In this document: one piece after another, positions 54,964 to 63,971 of the stretch
Layout of the letters: each line of letters starts with the position of its first letter
Position numbering within the stretch: the stretch's first letter is position 1
NCBI RefSeq assembly: GCF_963676855.1
Contig: NZ_OY781460.1
Location: 2,827,501-2,891,500 of the forward strand
Reading direction: 5' to 3'
Length of the DNA stretch: 64,000 nucleotides
Source of the DNA: an uncultured Anaeromusa sp.
GTDB lineage: Bacteria > Bacillota > Negativicutes > Anaeromusales > Anaeromusaceae
Program-made: the position numbers and the translations under genes
Notes under the pieces: generated by a model
What the model was told of the DNA's origin: nothing
Seen by the model: the letters and a program-made list of their open reading frames with translations, nothing else
The model's database searches: none

Positions 54964-54999
54964 AAAAAAGGTGCGCCGATGTAGCATCGGCGCACCTTT
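54964..54999 (-). terminator. terminator of the M20-yjiH-yjiG operon
   Basis: A perfect 15-bp stem (AAAGGTGCGCCGATG and complement, 3-base loop) is followed by TTTTTT on the minus strand, 8 bases after the yjiG stop. Confidence 0.93.
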
Positions 55000-55006
55000 C
55001 AAATTT

Positions 55007-55498
55007 TTATGCAATACCCATTACAGACAATAAGAACCTCATTAACAGCATAGAAAGCATAGCATCAATAACCGGAATCGCAATCATCAAGGCGTGATGC
55101 CGGGCGTTTGTCCCGGCTGTAACTACACAACGAACGAAATGGCCCATAAGCGTCCCCATGGTAATCGTGGCCGGAAAGAGAATGGTTGCTTGCGCCGCGG
55201 TAATCACGCCGTCTGCATACAACGTCGCCGCAGTGGCCGCTCCGGCCGCTTTTGCAAAAAAAGCAGACACGAGGGCGATAACAGCTTCTCCCGGCAGCCC
55301 GAACAACGCCATAACTGGTGAAATAGCTTGCCCAATAACGGCCATCAAGCCGGTCATTTTCAAAAACAGAATAATAACATAGGCTAAGATCATGGCAGGC
55401 AAGATCCGCTCTACCCCTAAATAGAATCCATTCTTCGCCCCAAAAATAAATTCTTCCAACATCGTTCTCTTAGTAGCGCCTATTGTATTGTCCATCAT
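55007..55498 (-). CDS. yjiG: YjiG-family membrane protein (nucleoside-recognition/Gate domain)
   Basis: The 163-aa protein has about four membrane helices and Gate-domain features like those of spore-maturation protein SpmB: FLGVERILPAMILA-type start, GLPGEAVIALVSAFFAKAAG and ATITMGTLMGHFVRC. With YjiH it probably forms a two-part transporter. In E. coli yjiGH flank iadA, the isoaspartyl dipeptidase gene, which hints at dipeptide-like substrates. It starts 18 bases after yjiH and ends the operon. Confidence 0.85.
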   Translation of the reverse strand: MMDNTIGATKRTMLEEFIFGAKNGFYLGVERILPAMILAYVIILFLKMTGLMAVIGQAISPVMALFGLPGEAVIALVSAFFAKAAGAATAATLYADGVITAAQATILFPATITMGTLMGHFVRCVVTAGTNARHHALMIAIPVIDAMLSMLLMRFLLSVMGIA

Positions 55499-55516
55499 TG
55501 CAGTCCCCTTTCCTTA

Positions 55517-56173
55517 TCAAGCAGACTTAACCTGTACCGATTCAGAAACAACTTCTTTTTCCTCTTGCCACTTCAAGTAAAACCGCACTACATTGGCGCC
55601 TACAATTTTCACGAAAATCTCCACAGCCAGGATAAGGCCAATGGGCAGCACCGCAATAGAAAGAAGCGGCGCTCCGCAATCGAAGGTGTTGGTTATAACA
55701 CCGGAAGCGGCATATTGATAAGCCACAAAAATGCTGCGTTCTTTATCGGTCAATTGCCCTTCTTCGTATAATTGCTTCGTCATAGCCGCGCCGACATCCG
55801 TACTGGTCATGCTGCTGACAATAGCAAGGCCTGTAACTCCAGGCAATCCCATTAGCGGACGAAGAACCGGGCGAATTAATTTTTCCGCCGCTAAAAGAGC
55901 GCCTTGCGATTCTACAACGCGGATCATGCCAAGAGCGAACATTACCGTTGGAATCAGCGTCAAACCGAACATAAAGCCGTCTCGCGCCCCTGTACCGCCT
56001 TTGCCAACAAAACTATCCGCCGCGCCAATCTTACCAAAGCCTCCAATCAGGTTTTGAAAATCAACGGCTCCAAATACAGGGTGACTGGCAACAATTCCAG
56101 AAAACGAAATCACAATAAAGACAAAGGATACCCACCCGCGCCAAGTCAGCTTTCTTTCAAAATCCATCATCAT
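55517..56173 (-). CDS. yjiH: YjiH-family membrane protein (nucleoside-recognition/Gate domain)
   Basis: The 218-aa protein has five or so membrane helices, with GTGARDGFMFGLTLIPTVMFALG and SSMTSTDVGAAMTKQLYEEG typical of YjiH. It pairs with YjiG; together they are likely one permease. It lies 24 bases downstream of the M20 peptidase. The combination suggests import of an amide or peptide followed by cytoplasmic hydrolysis, by analogy with iadA-yjiGH. Confidence 0.86.
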   Translation of the reverse strand: MMMDFERKLTWRGWVSFVFIVISFSGIVASHPVFGAVDFQNLIGGFGKIGAADSFVGKGGTGARDGFMFGLTLIPTVMFALGMIRVVESQGALLAAEKLIRPVLRPLMGLPGVTGLAIVSSMTSTDVGAAMTKQLYEEGQLTDKERSIFVAYQYAASGVITNTFDCGAPLLSIAVLPIGLILAVEIFVKIVGANVVRFYLKWQEEKEVVSESVQVKSA

Positions 56174-56197
56174 AACTCCCCCTATTTCTTTTATTAT

Positions 56198-57352
56198 TTA
56201 TGCCAGAGCAAGCAAGACTGCACATAGCAATTTGGTGCGACTAAATAACGTCTCTACAACAGCAAATTCTTCAATCGTATGGTTGCGCCCCCCCTGCACT
56301 CCCATCGCGCAAAGCGTAGGAATCCCAAGGTCAGTGAAATACGCCGAATCGGATACTCCGCCGACTTCCTTAGGATATAACGTTCCAAAACCTTCCTTTT
56401 CACTGATTTTGTTCACGAACTCAAACAGCTCCAGCGATGCACCTAGTTTCTTCATCGCTTTCGCTTCAATAAGCGGAGTTAGCTTTGTAGAAGTTCCCTC
56501 CACATAGGTTTTCTTTACCACTTCCTCAATTGATTGCTTTATTTGGGGCAGCGTATCCGGGTTCTCGCAGCGCAGATCACATACAATCTTTGCATACGCC
56601 GGAGTTGCATTAGGAACCGTTCCCCCTTCAATCCAACCAACATTAAAGGTATTTCCTTGTTGCCAATCGGTTAGCGCTTCTATGTCGAGAACCTTATAGG
56701 CAATCTCCTTGATCGCACTACGCCCATTTTCCGGGTCATTTCCAACATGCGCTCCTTTTCCGAAAACCTCTACCATAAATTGATACAGGCCTTTGCGTTT
56801 TACAACAATGCCCCCGTCGACAAAACCCGTCTCAAAATTAAAGGCTGCTTTTGCGCCAACCGCTTCCCTTTGTATAGCTGAAATGGCTGAGCTTTTTTGA
56901 TGCCCTACCTCTTCATCGCCAACAAGGATTACTTTTATCGGATGCTTTTTATAGTCGATTTTTTGCAAAGCCAATAATGCGTATAAAAGAATGACAATGC
57001 CGCCTTTCATATCCAAGACGCCTGGACCAAAAGCTTTGCCGTCTTCGATTCGGAATGGCCGTTCTTCTGGAGTTCCTTTTTTAAAAATAGTATCCATATG
57101 CCCTGTTAAAACAACAAAAGGCTGCGTCATATCTCCGAATTCGCCGATAAGCACGTCTGGCGCATCATCCATGCTAATGCCCCTGGTTTTGCCGCCAATC
57201 TTTTCTATAAATGAGGCAATGCGTCTACCTATTGCATCGGTTTCGGTTTTGCAAAAAAGTCCGCTTTCCATAGTAACGAGCTCTTCCCACAGGTGAATCA
57301 TCTCTTCTTTGCACTCGTCAACGACCTGGTATGCTGCTTTGTTTTCTTTCAT
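56198..57352 (-). CDS. M20 family metallopeptidase (carboxypeptidase G2-like)
   Basis: The 384-aa M20 enzyme has a dimetal site: HMDT (~90), DMKGG (~124), DEEVGH (~158; catalytic Glu plus metal Glu), GFVDGG and the final GGRNHTIEEF. The dimerisation domain lies between ~190 and ~300. It resembles glutamate carboxypeptidases and amidohydrolases, which split N-acyl or gamma-linked amino acids. ATG 57352 has GGGGGAAAAC upstream. It is first in the operon with yjiHG, behind a leader with an intrinsic terminator, and divergent from the GntR-GRE genes. Confidence 0.9.
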   Translation of the reverse strand: MKENKAAYQVVDECKEEMIHLWEELVTMESGLFCKTETDAIGRRIASFIEKIGGKTRGISMDDAPDVLIGEFGDMTQPFVVLTGHMDTIFKKGTPEERPFRIEDGKAFGPGVLDMKGGIVILLYALLALQKIDYKKHPIKVILVGDEEVGHQKSSAISAIQREAVGAKAAFNFETGFVDGGIVVKRKGLYQFMVEVFGKGAHVGNDPENGRSAIKEIAYKVLDIEALTDWQQGNTFNVGWIEGGTVPNATPAYAKIVCDLRCENPDTLPQIKQSIEEVVKKTYVEGTSTKLTPLIEAKAMKKLGASLELFEFVNKISEKEGFGTLYPKEVGGVSDSAYFTDLGIPTLCAMGVQGGRNHTIEEFAVVETLFSRTKLLCAVLLALA

Positions 57353-57394
57353 ATAATGTTTTCCCCCTATGAATTTCTTAGGCAAACAAGCCAT

Positions 57395-57436
57395 AAAAAA
57401 ACTGCCTTCTCTCTTCTTTGCAGAAGAGGAAAGCAG
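57395..57436 (-). terminator. terminator-like hairpin within the M20 operon leader (attenuator candidate)
   Basis: On the minus strand CTGCTTTCCTCTTCT and AGAAGAGAGAAGGCAG form a long stem with a GCAA loop, followed by seven T. It lies between the likely promoter (57486-57514) and the M20 start codon (57352), with no gene upstream on this strand that it could terminate. It is therefore a probable conditional terminator in a ~130-base leader. Confidence 0.7.
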
Positions 57437-57485
57437 CGCTGCCGGTGTTTTATGGAATTTGAAAGCGGAGTTCTTTCTTGGATTT

Positions 57486-57514
57486 AGAGTAAATCATTCC
57501 CCTGTCACTGTCAA
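57486..57514 (-). promoter_or_regulatory. promoter of the M20-yjiHG operon
   Basis: A perfect TTGACA (57509-57514 as its complement) lies 17 bases from a weak -10, TACTCT (57486-57491), on the minus strand. The weak -10 suggests that activation may be needed. Confidence 0.5.
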
Positions 57515-57522
57515 TTAATTTC

Positions 57523-57552
57523 TTTAAAATTTACGATTGTATCCTGTATACT
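57523..57552 (+). promoter_or_regulatory. promoter of the gntR-GRE operon with GTATAC operator
   Basis: TTTAAA (57523-57528) and TATACT (57547-57552) are 18 bases apart. GTATCCTGTATAC overlaps the -10 and resembles the GTATAC cores bound by FCD-type GntR proteins, so autoregulation is likely. Confidence 0.5.
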
Positions 57553-57600
57553 TTCGAAACATTGTTTGCAAGTTTTGAAATAGGTGCTATATTTAATTCC

Positions 57601-58269
57601 ATGAAGAACACATCAAAAAGCTTAACCAAAACCAAGAGAATCACCATCCCGGAAAGCATTAGCAACCATTTGCGCAAACAAATCCTAATCGGCGAAATTC
57701 ACGCTGGCGAGCCTTTGCGTCAAGAACTACTTGCTCAACAGTTTGGCGTGAGTATCAGTGCTTTGCGTGAGGCTTTAAAAATTTTGGAAGGAGAAAAACT
57801 AGTCCAATTCTTGCCGAATCATGGGGCGGAAGTCATTCGACTGACCGCGGAAGAAGCTCTTGAAATCTATGAAATTCGTATGATGTTGGAAACGGGTATT
57901 CTTGCCCTTTCCATTCCAAAACTGAAAGAAGAAGACTTTCTGCGAGCGGAAAAAATTCTTGAAGAAGAAGCCTCTTGTGATGATCCGGCTCGTTACAACG
58001 AAATTAACTCTCTCTTTCATGAATATCTTTATGAACCGGCAGGCAACCTACGTCTTCTTGATATGATCCATCTGCTGCATAACAACGTCGCACGCTATCT
58101 AGTTTTCTATCTAGACAAAATGGATTTCAAAGACTTTTCTCATACAGAACATACCGCGCTTCTTGCCGCCTGCCGCGAAAGAGATATCCGAAAAGCAAAA
58201 CAAGTTTTAAAAAAACATATGAATAAAGCTTGTAACCTTTTAGTAGAGTATCTGAAGATGCATGAATAA
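57601..58269 (+). CDS. GntR-family (FadR/FCD subfamily) transcriptional regulator
   Basis: The 222-aa regulator has an N-terminal winged helix (~15-75), with PLRQELLAQQFGVSISALREAL and the wing GAEVIRL. The C-terminal FCD ligand-binding domain (~85-215) contains EIRMMLETGILAL, FHEYLYEPAG and HTALLAACRERD. FCD domains usually bind carboxylates with a metal. ATG 57601 has only a weak ribosome site. It is 26 bases upstream of the glycyl-radical enzyme gene and is likely its regulator and that of the divergent operon. Confidence 0.92.
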   Translation: MKNTSKSLTKTKRITIPESISNHLRKQILIGEIHAGEPLRQELLAQQFGVSISALREALKILEGEKLVQFLPNHGAEVIRLTAEEALEIYEIRMMLETGILALSIPKLKEEDFLRAEKILEEEASCDDPARYNEINSLFHEYLYEPAGNLRLLDMIHLLHNNVARYLVFYLDKMDFKDFSHTEHTALLAACRERDIRKAKQVLKKHMNKACNLLVEYLKMHE

Positions 58270-58295
58270 TAGAAAATTCTAAGGAGGACCTTCTT

Positions 58296-60662
58296 ATGAC
58301 CACGCACCGCATTGCTAAAATAAAAGAACAATACATTGATACAACTCCTTCAATCAGTATCGAACGCGCTCGAATTTTTACAAATTCTCACAAAAAAACG
58401 GAAGGAGAAACCGTTATCCTCCGCCGCGCAAAAGCATTTCAAGCTGTATGCGACGTCATTGAGCCCGTTATCTTTGACGGGGAACTTCTTGTCGGCAGTA
58501 TCGGCGAATTTCGCCGCAGCGGCATTATTTGCCCGGAATATTCCTGGCAATGGGTCGAGCAGGAAATGGACACGTTTGCCGAACGTACACAAGACGCCTA
58601 TACGATCTCACCAGAAGCCAAAAAGGCTCTGCGAGATGAGATTTTTCCGTATTGGAAAGGAAAATCACTGGAAGAAACCTTTTTAGCCCGTCTTGACGAA
58701 GATACTGCCCGCATACTCGTCGATACAGGCATTGTCGACAACGATTCCAAATGGCGCAGCGCCGTCGGCGAGGTAACTGCGGATTATCAGGATCTTGTTT
58801 TCCAAAAAGGTTTCGGAGGCTTTCGTAAAGAAGCGATCGCCGCTCTAAGCAAGCTCTCCCCTACCGATACAGATGAACTGGAACAAATGGATTTTTATCG
58901 CAGTGCCATTATTGTATCCGAAGGAATCATCACGCTTGCTAATCGATATGCAGAAAAAGCCGACGCCTTGGCGGCGGCAACCGCAGCCCCCTCTCGCCGC
59001 CTTGAGTTAGAAGAAATCGCCTCCATTTGCCGCCGGGTACCTGAAAATCCGCCGCAAACCTTCAAAGAAGCCATCCAATGCGTATGGTTTACTCAATTGG
59101 GCTCTATTTTATCTGAGAATTCACTGGCTTTAAATCTGGGACGATTCGATCAATATATGTATCCTTTCTATGAAAAAGATATAAACTCCGGTCTCCTCAC
59201 TCGGGAAGAAGCGCTGGAGCGTATCGAATGCCTTTGGCTCAAATTATCCGAGTGGGTTTGGGCTATTTCCAGCAATACGGCTCAATTTTTTGCTGGCTAT
59301 AATTCTTTCCAAAACCTCACCGTAGGCGGACGTAAGCGTGACGGCAGCGACGCCACCAACGAAGTTTCCTATCTTTGCCTTGAAGCAACAGAACGAGTTA
59401 AAACGCATCAACCAGGACTTAGCGTCCGCATTCACCCCAATTGTCCTCCCGAATTTTTGCAGGCCGTTTGCAAATTAGTCCGTTGTGGAACTGGATTTCC
59501 TGCCATCCACAATGACCGCGTTGGTTCGGAAATGCTATTAGCTGCTGGGCTCTCCCCGGAAGACGCCCGGGATTGGAGCAATTGCGGCTGCGTAGTTCCG
59601 CATTTTCGCAAAGTCGGCGAATGGACATCCGCGGTCAATATTAATTTGGCGGCGGCTATGGAATATACGCTCAGCGGCGGTATCAGCCACATAAACGGCA
59701 AGCAAATGGGATTGGCGACAACACTCGCAGACAGTAACCGTTTCGAAGAATTCAAGTCGCTATTCTTTCAACAAGCAGCTCATTTGATAAAAATTGGCAT
59801 CATCGGCTCGCTCACCGCACAGAAAGTACATGCTGAAATCGTGCCACGCCCTTACCTTTCTCTCTTAGTAGACGGCTGCATGGAAAAAGGCCGCGATCTC
59901 AGCCGGGGCGGCGCCAAATACTGCCTGGGCCCTGTGCTTACAGGCATCGGCCTTGCGGATAGCGCCAATGCCCTTGCAGCCATTCGCAAGCTTGTTTTTG
60001 AGGACCAAACGTATCAACTGCAAGATTTTGCTGCGGCTCTAGAACATGACTGGGAAGGATTTGAAGCACTTCGGCAAGCCGCTTTGCAATGTCCAAAATA
60101 CGGCAATGACATTGATGAAGTTGACGCTCTCGCCACAGAAATTTCCGATTTCTATCATAAGGAAATCACGCAATACACCGATATTTTCGGAGCTAAATTC
60201 AACTCCGCGTTTATGGGTATTTCCAACTACATCCCTGCCGGCTCAGTGGTCGGCGCAACGCCGGAAGGACGCAAAGCAGGCACGCCCCTTACTGAAGGCG
60301 TCTCGCCGCATGCAGGCACCGACATAACCAGTCCAACCGCCGCCATGCGCTCAGCAGCAAAAATCAACCATGATATTCACAGTGGCGGAACACTCGTCAA
60401 TGTCAAACTCTCCCCAACGCTGTTAGAAACGAATCGTGGCCTCAACAACCTGGCCTCTTTAATTCGCGCGTATTTTTCACTGGGAGCTTTTCATATTCAG
60501 TTCAATGTCATTTCTCCGGAGGTTCTACGCAACGCTCAGGAGCACCCGGAAAACTATCGCGATTTACTTGTACGTGTTGCCGGCTACAGCACACAATTTG
60601 TAAATCTTTCTCGCAAAGCACAAGACGCCATCATTGAGCGAACCACTTATGAAAGCATGTAA
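58296..60662 (+). CDS. glycyl-radical enzyme of unassigned substrate (PFL2-like)
   Basis: The 788-aa protein is a glycyl-radical enzyme. The radical loop RVAGYS near the C terminus places the radical on Gly763, and the catalytic thiyl Cys is probably Cys432 in NCGCVVPH (430-436). In characterised eliminases (choline lyase, diol dehydratases, hydroxyproline dehydratase) the residue two after this Cys is a Glu base; here it is Val434, followed by Pro-His. It also lacks the double Cys of pyruvate formate-lyase. The N terminus (ISIERARIFTNSHKKTEGE) and overall length fit the PFL2/dehydratase clade. ATG 58296 has AAGGAGGAC. The reaction is not known. Confidence 0.9.
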   Translation: MTTHRIAKIKEQYIDTTPSISIERARIFTNSHKKTEGETVILRRAKAFQAVCDVIEPVIFDGELLVGSIGEFRRSGIICPEYSWQWVEQEMDTFAERTQDAYTISPEAKKALRDEIFPYWKGKSLEETFLARLDEDTARILVDTGIVDNDSKWRSAVGEVTADYQDLVFQKGFGGFRKEAIAALSKLSPTDTDELEQMDFYRSAIIVSEGIITLANRYAEKADALAAATAAPSRRLELEEIASICRRVPENPPQTFKEAIQCVWFTQLGSILSENSLALNLGRFDQYMYPFYEKDINSGLLTREEALERIECLWLKLSEWVWAISSNTAQFFAGYNSFQNLTVGGRKRDGSDATNEVSYLCLEATERVKTHQPGLSVRIHPNCPPEFLQAVCKLVRCGTGFPAIHNDRVGSEMLLAAGLSPEDARDWSNCGCVVPHFRKVGEWTSAVNINLAAAMEYTLSGGISHINGKQMGLATTLADSNRFEEFKSLFFQQAAHLIKIGIIGSLTAQKVHAEIVPRPYLSLLVDGCMEKGRDLSRGGAKYCLGPVLTGIGLADSANALAAIRKLVFEDQTYQLQDFAAALEHDWEGFEALRQAALQCPKYGNDIDEVDALATEISDFYHKEITQYTDIFGAKFNSAFMGISNYIPAGSVVGATPEGRKAGTPLTEGVSPHAGTDITSPTAAMRSAAKINHDIHSGGTLVNVKLSPTLLETNRGLNNLASLIRAYFSLGAFHIQFNVISPEVLRNAQEHPENYRDLLVRVAGYSTQFVNLSRKAQDAIIERTTYESM

Positions 60663-61548
60663 CGTCTTTCAAATCCAACGCTTATCGGTCAACGACGGCG
60701 ACGGCATCCGCAGCACTGTATTTTTCAAAGGGTGCCCGCTGCGTTGCCGTTGGTGCGCAAACCCAGAGTCTTGGTCCCCTCATCCAGAATTAATGTTTCT
60801 AGCCCACAAATGTACACACTGCCGACAGTGTATTTCTCACTGTCCTGCTGGTGCAATTTTCCCGGAAGAAAATCAGGTTCGCTTTGCGTCTTCCCTCTGT
60901 GAACAGTGCTTTACCTGCGTTTCCGTTTGCCCCAATAAAGCACGCCAGAAAATGGGCGAAAGTCAGAGTATTGATTTTCTAATGCAGCAAATAAAAAAAG
61001 ACTTTCTTTTTTATCTGGAATCTGGGGGCGGCGTCACTTTTTCCGGGGGAGAACCCTTTTATCAAGAAGAAGCTTTGCGCGCATTAGTAAACCAATGCCA
61101 AAGCCTCGGCATAGCTACAGCCGTCGAAAGCTGCGCTCAATTCAACTTCACTAACTGCAAAGATATTATTCAAAAACTAGATCATATCTTTTTTGACCTC
61201 AAGGTAATGGATACTACTAAGCATCGCTTCTTCACCGGAATAGACAATACAACCATTCTGCAGAACATCAAAGCGGCTTCCGATTGCAACGACAACATCG
61301 TCATTCGCGTACCTGCAATCCGCGAAGTCAATATTGACGATGAAAACATCGAGCAGTTAAGCCGCTTTTTGCTTCAGCAAACACGAATCCGAAAAATTGA
61401 ACTCCTCCCCTATCACACACTGGGAAAAGAAAAAATAGAAGCCCTCGGCCTTCTATTTACCAACTTTACAACGCCCACAGCTGACGAATTACAGGGGATA
61501 AAAGAAAAACTCACTTGCAAGGGATTAGAAGTTGTCAGTTATTCTTAA
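60649..61548 (+). CDS. glycyl-radical enzyme activating enzyme
   Basis: The 299-aa radical SAM activase has the CxxxCxxC cluster at Cys29/33/36 (GCPLRCRWC). A ferredoxin insert with two further 4Fe-4S sites follows (Cys55/58/61/65 and Cys84/87/90/94), as in activases of the dehydratase-type glycyl-radical enzymes. GGGVTFSGGEP and FFDLKVMD follow. It abstracts H from Gly763 of the partner. ATG 60649 lies inside the partner gene (14-base overlap), so synthesis is coupled. Confidence 0.95.
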   Translation: MKACNVFQIQRLSVNDGDGIRSTVFFKGCPLRCRWCANPESWSPHPELMFLAHKCTHCRQCISHCPAGAIFPEENQVRFASSLCEQCFTCVSVCPNKARQKMGESQSIDFLMQQIKKDFLFYLESGGGVTFSGGEPFYQEEALRALVNQCQSLGIATAVESCAQFNFTNCKDIIQKLDHIFFDLKVMDTTKHRFFTGIDNTTILQNIKAASDCNDNIVIRVPAIREVNIDDENIEQLSRFLLQQTRIRKIELLPYHTLGKEKIEALGLLFTNFTTPTADELQGIKEKLTCKGLEVVSYS

Positions 61549-61599
61549 AAACAGCTCCAGGGAACTTTCTTTAAAAAAAGAAGTCCCTGGAGCTGTTTT
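61547..61599. terminator. terminator between the activase and chemoreceptor genes
   Basis: AAAACAGCTCCAGGGA and its complement TCCCTGGAGCTGTTTT form a 16-bp stem with A/T-runs on both sides. It closes the gntR-GRE-activase transcript and the convergent MCP transcript. Confidence 0.9.
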
Positions 61600-61679
61600 C
61601 ATTACATGCAATTGGAAGTAGTGAGTCTCACGAGACCATCAAGCAGGAAACTGAAGGCGCTATCACGATTCGTTAAAGA

Positions 61680-63761
61680 TTACAGTTTAAACTGAACCAC
61701 CAAACTTCCCATCTTGCCTGCAATCTGTTCCAACGATACTGAGGAAGATTGAATCGACTTCATTTTCTCGCTTACTCCTGCCGTGTTCAACGATATCCCT
61801 TGCGCTTGTGACGAATTCTCCAAGATCACTTCAGCGACCGATTCAATGACTTGAGATATCTCTTTTACTTCATGAGATACTTGCTGCAATTGAGCGCTAA
61901 TATTTTCCGTCGTATCAAAAAAAGCTTTTGCATCTTCCTTATATTGTTCTCCTACTTTAACAAAGGAGTTATAATCTTCATTTACGGTTCCATTGATAAA
62001 CCCTAGTATCTCTTGGCTGCTGTCCACCAATTTTGATATCGTATTTTGGACAGCTTGCGTCATTGACTGAATCTCTCCTACCGCCGTCGCAGACGCTTCC
62101 GCCAGTTTTCGAACCTCCTCCGCGACAACGCCAAATCCTTTGCCGCTTTCTCCAGCTCTCGCCGCTTCAATCGCTGCATTCAGAGCCAACAAATTAGTTT
62201 GCTTCGAAATAGTTGCAATCACTTCCACCATAGAGGATATTTCTTCAACAATTTTGGACTCATCAATAGAGCGAAGCATACTTTTATTCATTTCATCGTA
62301 TAACGAAACTGCCCTTGTTCTGGAAGCGTGCGCATTTCCCTCTAGTGTTTCTGCACGCTCTTTGATATTTTCCGCAACACTTCGTCCTTCTTCGGAAAAA
62401 AGAGCCATCTTTTCAATATTAGCTTCCACATTTCCAGCAGAAGCGTTTAATTCTTCCGTAGAAGCCGAAAGCATTTCTATCCCTCGTGACACTTGCGACG
62501 TAGCATCTGCTACATCATCAGCCAACGATGCTGATTGCTCGGAACTAACTGACAACTCTTTAGAAGCAATAATCAACCCTTCTGACTGTGCGGATATTCT
62601 TTGCAAAATATCTCTCATGTGAGCAAGCATTCGATTAATCCCTTTGGAGATACTACTCAATTCATCTTGCGAATGCAGTTCAATATGTACCGACAGATCT
62701 CCATTTTGAATTTTTTCTAGATTCTCTCCAATTATAGAAACAGCATTAGTAATGGATAAAACTAATGCAATACATACATACGCTAAAATAGGCAGTGAAA
62801 CAAGAATAGCAATAATGACTATATTCGCCTGCTGCTCGTATTGCAGTACACGCGCATTACATAATTTCCACAAAGCTCCTCCTATAGAGGTAAATAATTG
62901 ATCATTCGCGGAAATGGCTTGATCAATGTCCGGAAAATCCAATTGAACATAACCTTTTTCTTTTTCAAGCTCTTCATCAAGTTTCTTTAAAAATTTGCTT
63001 TGGATTTTCGTGAAATCTTTTATTGGAACCACAATGTCTTTCAGTATACTTTGACCTTTCGCTTCATTAAATTCGCTTCCTGTTTGCATATCGGTATTAA
63101 CAGTGTCAACCAAGATTGCTAACTGGGAGCTCAAGGCAATTAGTTTTTTCCGCTCACTGTATGCTAATCCTTCCGGCGGCTGAGCTGCTACAATTTCTCT
63201 AATTTTGTATAGAGATTCCGCAATAGCAAGGCTGCGAAACATCACTACATCCATACAATAATACGAATCCAAGTCTGGATCTAGGGTTAAATTGGAGTTA
63301 TCAGAGATATTGGTATGCAACGTTGTAAGCGCCGCTGACAACGTTGCATATGAATTCGCATTTCCTTTTTCGACTTTATGCCATAACGCTTCACACTCTT
63401 GGATATTCTTTGATACTTGTTTATTTTCTTGAGAAGAATCTAAAACATGTTCATACGTTTGATCTAACTTTTTCAGCTCGATCAAATCCGCTTCTACAAG
63501 GTTAGCCGCACCTTCTTTTTGCAAAAACCAATACTCTTGAATATGCCTAGTTAATCGTTGAGATAATTGAGCATACTCAACCCCATATACTTCTCTTTGT
63601 GAAAAATCTTTGCTTGCATAATTCCCCGAAAAAAACTGAAAGAGCGCGACGCTCAGTAACACTACTAAAATCAAGCTCACCATCAGAAACTTAGCCATTA
63701 AGCGGAATCGACTCATAATAAAAATTCCTGGTTGAAAAATCCGCCTTACCTTCATCACCAT
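61680..63761 (-). CDS. methyl-accepting chemotaxis protein, large sensor domain
   Basis: The 693-aa receptor has a long basic N-terminal tail, TM1 at ~24-46, a ~265-residue helical extracytoplasmic domain, TM2 at ~318-342, HAMP, and an MA domain. The conserved tip is [20 protein letters not shown]. The ligand is unknown. ATG 63761 (AGGAAGG five bases before) is preferred to the longer GTG start. It is convergent with the glycyl-radical operon and separated from it by a shared terminator. Confidence 0.93.
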   Translation of the reverse strand: MVMKVRRIFQPGIFIMSRFRLMAKFLMVSLILVVLLSVALFQFFSGNYASKDFSQREVYGVEYAQLSQRLTRHIQEYWFLQKEGAANLVEADLIELKKLDQTYEHVLDSSQENKQVSKNIQECEALWHKVEKGNANSYATLSAALTTLHTNISDNSNLTLDPDLDSYYCMDVVMFRSLAIAESLYKIREIVAAQPPEGLAYSERKKLIALSSQLAILVDTVNTDMQTGSEFNEAKGQSILKDIVVPIKDFTKIQSKFLKKLDEELEKEKGYVQLDFPDIDQAISANDQLFTSIGGALWKLCNARVLQYEQQANIVIIAILVSLPILAYVCIALVLSITNAVSIIGENLEKIQNGDLSVHIELHSQDELSSISKGINRMLAHMRDILQRISAQSEGLIIASKELSVSSEQSASLADDVADATSQVSRGIEMLSASTEELNASAGNVEANIEKMALFSEEGRSVAENIKERAETLEGNAHASRTRAVSLYDEMNKSMLRSIDESKIVEEISSMVEVIATISKQTNLLALNAAIEAARAGESGKGFGVVAEEVRKLAEASATAVGEIQSMTQAVQNTISKLVDSSQEILGFINGTVNEDYNSFVKVGEQYKEDAKAFFDTTENISAQLQQVSHEVKEISQVIESVAEVILENSSQAQGISLNTAGVSEKMKSIQSSSVSLEQIAGKMGSLVVQFKL

Positions 63762-63835
63762 TTTCACCTTCCTCTAAAAAGTCTCATCGTTTATTCCAGC
63801 AGAAATTGCGCTCCTATTTTTATATATGCTCCGCA

Positions 63836-63882
63836 AAATAAAAACAGGTGTTTGAAAAAGAATTTCTCTTTCGAACACCTGT
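63836..63882 (-). terminator. minus-strand terminator upstream of the chemoreceptor gene
   Basis: ACAGGTGTTCGAAAGAG and CTTTTTCAAACACCTGT pair, followed by TTTTATTTT on the minus strand. It must end a minus transcript that starts to its right. Confidence 0.75.
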
Positions 63883-63971
63883 CGCCATTGACATTCAACG
63901 TTTCTATTTATTTTTTTCTTAAATCAATTTTGAAGAGAATATACTGATGCTCTTTAGGATAAAATGCAAAT

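Noticed and set aside
57562..57600. Upstream TTG start for the GntR gene
   Set aside because: It would place the start immediately after the -10 box (57547-57552), leaving no room for a leader, and homology begins downstream of ATG 57601.
62140..62622. Plus-strand ORF of 160 codons inside the second chemoreceptor gene
   Set aside because: It is antisense to the MCP signalling domain. Its Ser/Ala-rich composition is the mirror of the conserved heptads, so it is a shadow.
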